Shown piece by piece: positions 58,061-64,000 of a stretch of 64,000 nt of DNA. Below the pieces are notes generated by a model. It worked only from the letters and a program-made list of their open reading frames with translations, ran no database searches and had not been told where the DNA came from. The position numbers were made by a program, and so were the translations under genes. Source of the stretch: Akanthomyces muscarius (Eukaryota; Ascomycota; Sordariomycetes; Hypocreales; Cordycipitaceae); the NCBI RefSeq assembly GCF_028009165.1, contig NC_079244.1:2356001-2420000 (forward strand). The letters are read 5' to 3'. Position 1 is the stretch's first letter. Every line of letters starts with the position of its first letter.

Positions 58061-58507
58061 TTATCGCGTCACCCGTGCCCAACTCTGTATGATCATTTTC
58101 CTCCTCTGCCGAACGTGCTGCTTGTCGCCAGGGATTCGCTTCAGCACGCGCTGGACCTGCCTCTTCAAGTCGGCCTTCATCTCCTGGCAACGCTGCGTAT
58201 AACGCTTCCACTCGTTCACGCAAGCACCAGCCTGGCCCGCATACAAATCGATCGCGTGGCGTAGGTTTTGCAGCCGAACTCGAATTCGAACCATGGCCGA
58301 GACTTCTCGCGTCTCAGCATCATTGGCGAGTTTACTCTGAAGATGGGCCCGTGCTTCTTCGTGTTGAGCCCGCATCAGCTTCACCCGATGGCTAAAGAGG
58401 TCCTCCAGCATGTGCTTGTTTTGGCGATACTTCTTCTCTACCGCATCTAGCTCAGCCACATACTCTTCGTCCGGCTTGCTTCCATGGTACTTCGCAGACA
58501 GAGACAT
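58061..58507 (-). CDS. Small coiled-coil protein of unknown function
   Basis: A single-exon ORF of 148 aa from ATG 58507 (MSLSAKYHGSKPDEEYVAEL). Nearly the whole protein is predicted helix with heptad-like spacing and many Lys, Arg, Glu and Gln residues (AVEKKYRQNKHMLEDLFSHR, VKLMRAQHEEARAHLQSKLA), basic toward the C-terminus. No domain is recognised. Composition is protein-like and it lies convergent to the MFS gene with 200 nt between stops. It could be part of a larger protein if a 3' intron has been missed. Confidence 0.55.
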   Translation of the reverse strand: MSLSAKYHGSKPDEEYVAELDAVEKKYRQNKHMLEDLFSHRVKLMRAQHEEARAHLQSKLANDAETREVSAMVRIRVRLQNLRHAIDLYAGQAGACVNEWKRYTQRCQEMKADLKRQVQRVLKRIPGDKQHVRQRRKMIIQSWARVTR

Positions 58508-58883
58508 TGCAGAAGTGAGAGTCGAGGTGGAGCGTCACTGACGGCGGTCAGGCAGAGAGGGTGTGCGTATGGCTTGTTCGTGTCTCCGGTGCAAGGTTCC
58601 TGGCGCAGAATGTTTTTTCTCCTTATGCCAATGAAGAGAGCGGATTCAAAAACCAAAGCTGCTAAACAAAATTGAGCAGCGTGATTAGTTAAAGAAGGAA
58701 GAAACTAAAAACGGGACCTGAGGGAAGAAGCTCACATTCTGCGCGTTTGCAGGCAATCGGTCGACTGTGAACGTGCCAAACGCTGCCACACGGCATCCTA
58801 GGTGACTCAAAATTGTATAAAGGCGTTGAGCAAACTTAAATTATAGATATTCACTAGCTAGAACGTCGTACCTAAATCAGCAG
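58508..58883. other. Intergenic, 0.4 kb
   Basis: Upstream of the coiled-coil gene and 3' flank of the GH15 gene, AT-rich toward 58840. Nothing else is seen. Confidence 0.6.
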
Positions 58884-61076
58884 CTAATCCTTCCAAAACG
58901 TCGCTGCCCTGTCCAGATTAAACGCAGCACTGATAAGAGCAAGGTGACTAAACGCCTGTGGTGTATTGCCGAGCTGCTCTCCGCTGCGCGCAATTTCTTC
59001 TGAGAACATGGACAAGTGGTTTGAGAAGCTCAGCATATTTTGGAACAAGTTCAGGGCGAGGCCACGGTATTTGGGCTCGTACACACTGGCGCGTGTCATG
59101 GCCTCGACGAGCCAAAACGTACACATGCTAAAGGCGCCTTCCCGACCTCCAACGCCATCATCGGACAGCTCAGTATCGTAGCGATAGACAAGGCCGGTAC
59201 TTGTAAGACCGCCCTGCTCCGGAGGGAGTAGGATTTTGTCAAGTGTTCTTGTGAATCGGGGGTCGCATGGCGAAATGAAAAAGACGAGTGGCGCAATAAG
59301 GATCGACGAGTCGAGCATAGTGTTGTTCTCGTAGCTCTGCACGAAGCATTGTAATTCTTTGTTGTAGCCCTTGGCCATAATTTCCTCGCAAAGGCTGTCT
59401 CTTGCTTCCGTCCACTTGGCGCGGTTGGGGCAAGGAAAACAGCGCTTCTCAGCGAGGCGCAAGCCGCGGTCGAAAGCCACCCAAAGCATGATTTTCGAGT
59501 AGGTAAAATGCTGGCGCTGGTTGCGCACTTCCCAGATGGAGTTATCGGGCTCATCTTTGATGGTCAAGACGTAATCCAGCAAGTCCCGAACAGCTACCCA
59601 GAGGTCCCAAGGAACTGGTTTTCCGTATTTATTATAGAGATAAATCCCATCCATTAGCTCGCCATAAATGTCAAATTGCTTATGAAATGCAGCGCCGTTG
59701 CCAATTCGAACAGGTCGGCTGCTTCGGTATCCGTCAAGATGGTCGAGTGTGAACTCGGGAATGTCAGTCTCACCGCGGATTGTGAACATAATGGGAAGCG
59801 CATCGTCGGGGCCCCGGCTCTGGAGGCGCTCCATGATGAATCCCATGTACGCGTCTGCTTCAGCCTTGAAGCCGAGACGAAGCAGTATATAAATGGTAAA
59901 ACTCGAGTCGCGAACCCAGCAATAGCGGTAGTCCCAATTCCTGCTGCCTCCAATGTGCTCGGGTATGGAGAATGTGGGCGCAGCCACAATGGCACCGGTG
60001 GGCTCTGATATCTGTTAGTAACTTAAAGAGAAAGGCTGAAGGGGGAAAATGTACCAAAGGTCAGCATCTTGAGAGTCATGAGGCTGCGAGAAACCACCTC
60101 CACCCATCGGCCAGTGTACTTGGACTGAGCAATAAAATCCTGCCAGAAGACCTGGGTGTCGTGCTGCTGCATATCTAACAGTTCGGTCGTAATAACTTCA
60201 TCCACATGATCAGCAATGTCGTTGCGAATTATAAACGAAAGAGCCTCGCCCGCTCTGATTTCAACGCGAGCAACAAGACCCTCGCCAAGCATTCCATTTC
60301 GCCGCTGCTTGGTGAAGCTGATGTTGGGGCGTGTTTTTCCGTTGACACTCTCGGCTACCACATCGAGCTGCAGCTTGACATCTTTGCTGTGGAATATGGC
60401 GACCTTGCTCTCCTCGGCCGCTGGGCGCAGCGTGTCTTGGTGGACGGTGGTGACATGGATCTCTTGGCCATAGCCAAACGCGGGGAAGATTTCCACATCT
60501 AAAGTAACGTTAGATCATGCATGGGGCTTGCGCAGGAACCAGGCACGCACCAATAGTCAGAAAGCCTCGGACGCACTCCACTCGGCGGACAAGCCACTTC
60601 TTCAGCTCAGCTTGCACGCTGGCAGCGTGGAACAAGCCTTGGTCGCTTGTACTGCGGGAGACGACCTTGGTGCTCTTGGGGCGTGGGAAGAAGTCGATGA
60701 GATCCACAACGCCATCTTCGTGGATAGAGCGAGTCTGTAAAATGCACGACGAAGGTAAATATTGCTGCTTAGTGGTACATCCGAGCTCTGATGGAGGTGA
60801 AATGTTGAAATGGCCACCCTTGTCCTTGTCCAAAAGCCGGCAGAACACAGACGGTGAGTCAAAGTCCGGCCTGTTGTGCTGGTCAGCGAATGGTTTCGCG
60901 GCAATGGGTGCTCGATAGAAAGCTTACCAACACATGTAATCAATGCTACCATCGATGCCAACCAAAGCGCAAGTGTGCATGTTTCCGATCATTCCGTAGT
61001 CTTCGATAGGAAGATATCCGCTAGTGTGCTCACGGCGGGAATGGCCCGCGTGGGCAGTGTGAGACGGTGTCTCCAT
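58884..61076 (-). CDS. GH15 family glycoside hydrolase with trehalase-like N-terminal domain
   Basis: A 677-aa enzyme. Exons: 61076-60928, 60870-60551, 60498-60055, 60004-58884, with phases 2, 1 and 1. There is no signal peptide ([20 protein letters not shown]), unlike secreted glucoamylases. The N-terminal beta domain opens with [20 protein letters not shown] and [19 protein letters not shown] and continues to [20 protein letters not shown], where the (alpha/alpha)6 barrel starts. Barrel motifs: [11 protein letters not shown] (Arg336, Asp337), a general-acid Glu at about 463 (SIWEVR) and a base Glu at about 594 ([16 protein letters not shown]). This layout matches the intracellular glucoamylase-like/trehalase-like GH15 proteins of bacteria and fungi, so an alpha-glucoside such as trehalose or glycogen-derived glucans is the likely substrate. 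That is inference. Confidence 0.9.
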
Positions 61077-62281
61077 TGCGTGGTATCTTCAAGATGCTTG
61101 ATTCGATGGAGAATTTGGCTCTGGATTGCTTTCTGTGACTCGAATGATGTAAAGCCTTGAGGGACCTCTGTTGATGAATTGAAGAGGTGAAGGGGGGGCG
61201 GGGGAGGGGCTGGACGGTGAGACTTACCACTTGCCCTGCTGCGGAGAGCGTGACCACAAAGTTAATAATTTGCCCACTATCCGTACTGCAAAAACGAGTT
61301 CAATGATAAACTGAGAGAAATGGAAAGAACTCTAGAGTCTTTTTTTGTGTGCAAACAACCATTACGTGTTTTTCTTCTCCGCAGAAAGGAGCAGAGCCTC
61401 ACTATGGCAATCATGTGTCGGCTTAGACGACTAACATTACGACTGTTAGCCAGCAGCCATGGCTATCGCGAGAAAAGGAAAGAAGTCGGGCTATAGTGAT
61501 ATAGAGAGGTGGAAACACTTCCTAGCCCAGGTTATATTGTCGAAAAGTTAATATGTTTGTCAAAATTGTAGGCTTTTCTCGACACGGTCCAATTCCATCT
61601 GTCTAGATTCCATGTCTTACTTCGTCACTCCTGTCAATTCCGTCTTTATCAAGCTGTCCTAATCTCGACACGGCGAATTCAATTCTGAGGTAGGAAATGC
61701 CGACGCCGGTGATGCGAAATTAATTTTGTGATGTGGCTGGCGGAAAGCTACAAAGCCGCATAAGCACCTGCCTGGTAGACCATCCCGGTTCAGTTGCTCT
61801 TAGCTCCAACTCCAGACCATTTCAATTCGTAGAGCTCAAAGGTGTTTATTACTATTGCACGGGAGCAGACCAATCCCTACACATGACCAAAAGGTTCACA
61901 CAGCTGAACCCTCAGCTGAGACCGGATCGCACCAAACGGAAAGCCCGTCGCGTTTGTCACAGAGCAATGCTGGCTTGTAAGACTTGGCAAGTTGAGGTCG
62001 AGAGGAGATTGCGTTGCGCCGCGACTAAATTAGCCTACCGATACATCAGACTAATGAAAACGGTCGCGTAGCGCCACGAAATGATTACATTGATTCGTGA
62101 ATTTATCCAGGCAATTCGCTGGAATTAATCACCGCCGCGTGCTGCGGGGCCATTTGTTCAGCTCCGGTCCCCCGCCGTGTATAATAGCCTCGATGACTCC
62201 GTGTTTCCAGCGCATCATTTATTTCGCATCAAAGAACAGTTCATTCGATCACAGATTATCAGACCCTGAAATTGCATCAAA
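61077..62281. other. Divergent intergenic region, 1.2 kb
   Basis: Upstream region between the GH15 gene (-) and the isochorismatase-like gene (+). A TATAATA stretch lies at 62180-62186, about 100 nt before the latter. No gene is seen. Confidence 0.6.
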
Positions 62282-62940
62282 ATGCCTCGCACCGCCCTCT
62301 TTGTCATTGACATCCAAAACGAGCTCGCCGGGAACCCGCAGACCGAAGTCCCAAGCGCCGCGCGGATCCGTGCCGCCGGCGAGCACATTCTCGCCGCCAG
62401 CCGGGCTCTCGCCGGCGCCGCCGCTCCCAAGGCCGACGGCCAAAAGCCCGCGCTGACCATCTTTGTGCAGCACGAGGAGAGCCCCGAGAGCGGCGGCTCG
62501 CTCGTCCGCGGCGCAGAGCTGTGGAAGCTCGTGTTTCCGCCTCGCGAGGGTGCGGCCGACGAGATCCTCGTCGCCAAGACGACTCGTGCGTTATGAATCC
62601 CCGCTTTCAATTCCATGTAAGCTTCAGCTAACAGATGACAGAAAATACATTTGAATCAAACCCAGACCTGGCAGACAAGCTCAAGGACGCTGGCGTGGAC
62701 CACATCATCGCCTTTGGCCTGCAGAGCGAGTACTGCGTCGGCGAGACTTGCAAGGGCGCGCTGGCGGCAGGCTTCCAGGTATCACTGCTGCAGGGCGCCC
62801 ATTCGACGTACGACGGTGATGGAAAGACGGCGTCGGATATTGAACGGGAGATTGAAGAGATGCTGGTGAGCCGCGGGGCCAAGCTGGTGCCGTGGGAGAG
62901 CGCTGTATCACAGTGGAAAACGGCTGGGGTGGTGTGCTAA
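62282..62940 (+). CDS. Isochorismatase-family cysteine hydrolase
   Basis: A 200-aa protein. Exons: 62282-62585 and 62642-62940; the 56-nt phase-1 intron has donor GTGCGT and acceptor GACAG. The catalytic triad of the family is readable: Asp10 (LFVIDIQNE), Lys99 (ILVAKTT) and Cys133 (GLQSEYCVGETCKGA), with the conserved GLQSEYCV block following a beta strand. The acceptor was chosen because only GACAG keeps the frame (KTTQNTFESNPDL). No signal peptide, so it is cytoplasmic. Relatives hydrolyse isochorismate, nicotinamide or N-carbamoyl compounds. The GLQSE type is close to general YcaC/amidohydrolase-like members and the substrate is unknown. Confidence 0.9.
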
Positions 62941-63470
62941 TCTCTCATGGAAACAAATCAAGCCACTTTTTTATTTGGTTCACTGCAAATCAAAACTTCC
63001 CTTCTTTGGCGTGCTCCTTCTCTCTCGAAGATATTTTGGGCAGCTTTAGATCCAGTCTTGAAAAAGCACTCAATGAACTACCCCCGCCGGCGTGCCGCTC
63101 CGAAACCTAATCTATGAGAAACCCAGCGACAAGTCAGGGCATTGCACTTTTTTTTTTCTTCTTTCTACTTTCTTCTTTATACTTTCTGCTTTCTGATTTC
63201 TGCTTTCAATCGCTATAATGGGCATTTTAATCTTGTTGCTTTGTTGATCAACTCAGCTTTAAACGCTTCCATTACCCCACCCTTTGTAGGCCTGTGCTGC
63301 AGCATCAAAGAACGTCTTTCTCTAGAAGGACTCTCAAAGTCCAAACAACAGGGCCTTGCTTGACTCCTGAACCAGAAGGAATTACACATACTCCGTTTAG
63401 AGTCCAGCTCAAAGTATAAATCGACACGAGTCCCCCGTTGAATGCTCAGCACTCGACGCCATCATTAGCC
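62941..63470. other. Intergenic, 0.5 kb, pyrimidine-rich
   Basis: Contains a T10 run and a pyrimidine tract with repeated CTTTCTG/CTTTCTA units at about 63146-63210, and a TATAAAT box at 63415-63421 upstream of the last gene. Confidence 0.6.
63415..63421 (+). promoter_or_regulatory. TATA-like box of the gene at 63471
   Basis: TATAAAT 50-56 nt upstream of the ATG at 63471. Confidence 0.4.
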
Positions 63471-64000
63471 ATGTGTTTCCAGACGATCAAGTACGAGTGC
63501 GGCCACGAAAAAGAAGAGGTTCTCGACTGCAGCAGCCGCACCGGTCTATACGGCCTCTTCATGAACCTATACTACCTTCTCTACCCGGGCGAGACCGATC
63601 CCCTGCCCTGCGACACCGACGCCCGTGTATACGTGTACCGCTCCAACGACTGTCAGCGGTGTCTGAGACGGAGCATCCCCGCCCTCCGCAAGCGCGAGCG
63701 TAGGCTCCGTCGCACCCTTCGCGGTGACTTCGTCGACTACAGTGATCAGTCCGAAAGGTCGGCGTCCCCCAGGCCCATTTCAAGGCGGCAGCCAGCGCCG
63801 CTACGGCCGAGGGGCTCAATAGAGAATCTCCATGAAGTGTACGAGGAACTAGTCCTGCCTGAGTACGCTCAGGCTGTCAGCACCAGAGTGGACGAGTCAG
63901 ATAGCGCGAGTAGCGACTCCGATGCGTCGTGGGATGCGGCCTCCGAGCCATCGACCACGCTCAAGAGCCGAAGAACCTGGTATGCGTCTCCAAGCTTGGT
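63471..64000 (+). CDS. Cys-rich fungal protein of unknown function, cut by the window end
   Basis: An open frame from ATG 63471 runs 176 codons to the window edge without a stop, so it is partial. The N-terminus (MCFQTIKYECGHEKEEVLDC) has the MC-x(4)-Y-x-CGH start common in uncharacterised Sordariomycete proteins. Further Cys residues follow (LPCDTDARV, SNDCQRCLRRS), giving pairs that could bind a metal. Then come a basic segment (LRKRERRLRRTLRGDF) and a Ser/Arg/Pro-rich, later acidic Ser/Asp-rich region that is probably disordered. It is similar in its opening pattern to the protein at 14339-14701. No function can be assigned. Confidence 0.7.
   Translation, partial: MCFQTIKYECGHEKEEVLDCSSRTGLYGLFMNLYYLLYPGETDPLPCDTDARVYVYRSNDCQRCLRRSIPALRKRERRLRRTLRGDFVDYSDQSERSASPRPISRRQPAPLRPRGSIENLHEVYEELVLPEYAQAVSTRVDESDSASSDSDASWDAASEPSTTLKSRRTWYASPSL

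Noticed and set aside
1..64000. Secondary-metabolite cluster, transposon, CRISPR array or telomere repeat array
   Set aside because: No PKS, NRPS or terpene synthase gene, no transposase or reverse transcriptase, no regularly spaced repeats, and no TTAGGG array were seen on either strand.

Overview
The window is nuclear DNA of a filamentous ascomycete, most likely a sordariomycete of the order Hypocreales. This rests on many short introns (about 44-85 nt, mostly GTRNGY donors with a CTAAC-like branch site and YAG acceptor), monocistronic genes on both strands, 0.2-3.4 kb spacers, and protein types seen together in such fungi (GH72 and GH18 cell-wall enzymes, Ssr4, a Kre9-like GPI protein, an HsbA-like secreted protein, an LtrA-like membrane protein). 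The genus assignment is inference. I see no transposon, no CRISPR array and no rRNA. There is one tRNA gene.

Layout. 0.6-3.7 kb (-): telobox Myb/TRF protein. 5.3-6.8 kb (-): GH72 glucanosyltransferase. 8.7-9.8 kb (-): membrane-anchored SDR. 11.9-12.5 kb (+): small secreted HsbA-like protein. 13.5-14.3 kb (+): decayed gene ending in a J-domain-like segment. 14.3-17.2 kb (-): small Cys-rich protein, HAD phosphatase, TFIIF beta. 18.5-20.8 kb (+): PhoD-like phosphatase. 21.7-23.5 kb (+): mitochondrial P5C dehydrogenase. 24.0-25.0 kb (-): poly-Q conserved protein. After a 3.5-kb gene-free stretch, 28.5-29.8 kb (+): bHLH factor. 30.1-31.3 kb (-): Per1. 32.1-33.2 kb (+): beta-hydroxyacid dehydrogenase with a 24-nt anomaly. 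34.8-36.9 kb (+): LtrA-like protein. 38.4 kb: tRNA-Arg(ACG). 39.3-41.0 kb (+): GH18 chitinase. 41.2-42.6 kb (-): Kre9-like GPI protein. 43.4-45.6 kb (-): Ssr4. 46.2-47.3 kb (+): RRM protein. 47.6-49.4 kb (-): SLC35-type transporter. 50.9-52.5 kb (-) and 52.5-55.1 kb (+): a head-to-head pair, a C-terminally membrane-anchored protein and a trypsin-fold protein. 55.9-57.9 kb (+): MFS transporter. 58.1-58.5 kb (-): coiled-coil protein. 58.9-61.1 kb (-): GH15 enzyme. 62.3-62.9 kb (+): isochorismatase-like hydrolase. 63.5 kb to the end (+): Cys-rich protein, cut by the window edge.

How the genes relate. Most are independent housekeeping genes (telomere/promoter binding, general transcription, chromatin remodelling, GPI-lipid remodelling, proline catabolism). 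A loose theme is the cell surface: GH72 enzyme, HsbA-like protein, chitinase and Kre9-like GPI protein (the last two tail to tail), plus Per1, which remodels GPI anchors of such proteins. I do not see a biosynthetic cluster.

Most worth a second look: (1) the divergent pair at 52.48 kb, whose start codons are one base apart and which joins a protein with a readable His-Asp-Ser triad to a membrane-anchored partner; (2) a 24-nt GTGCGT...TTTTAG segment with an in-frame stop inside an otherwise intact dehydrogenase; (3) the decayed J-domain gene at 13.5-14.3 kb. Exon coordinates were worked out by hand from reading frames and splice signals, without transcripts.
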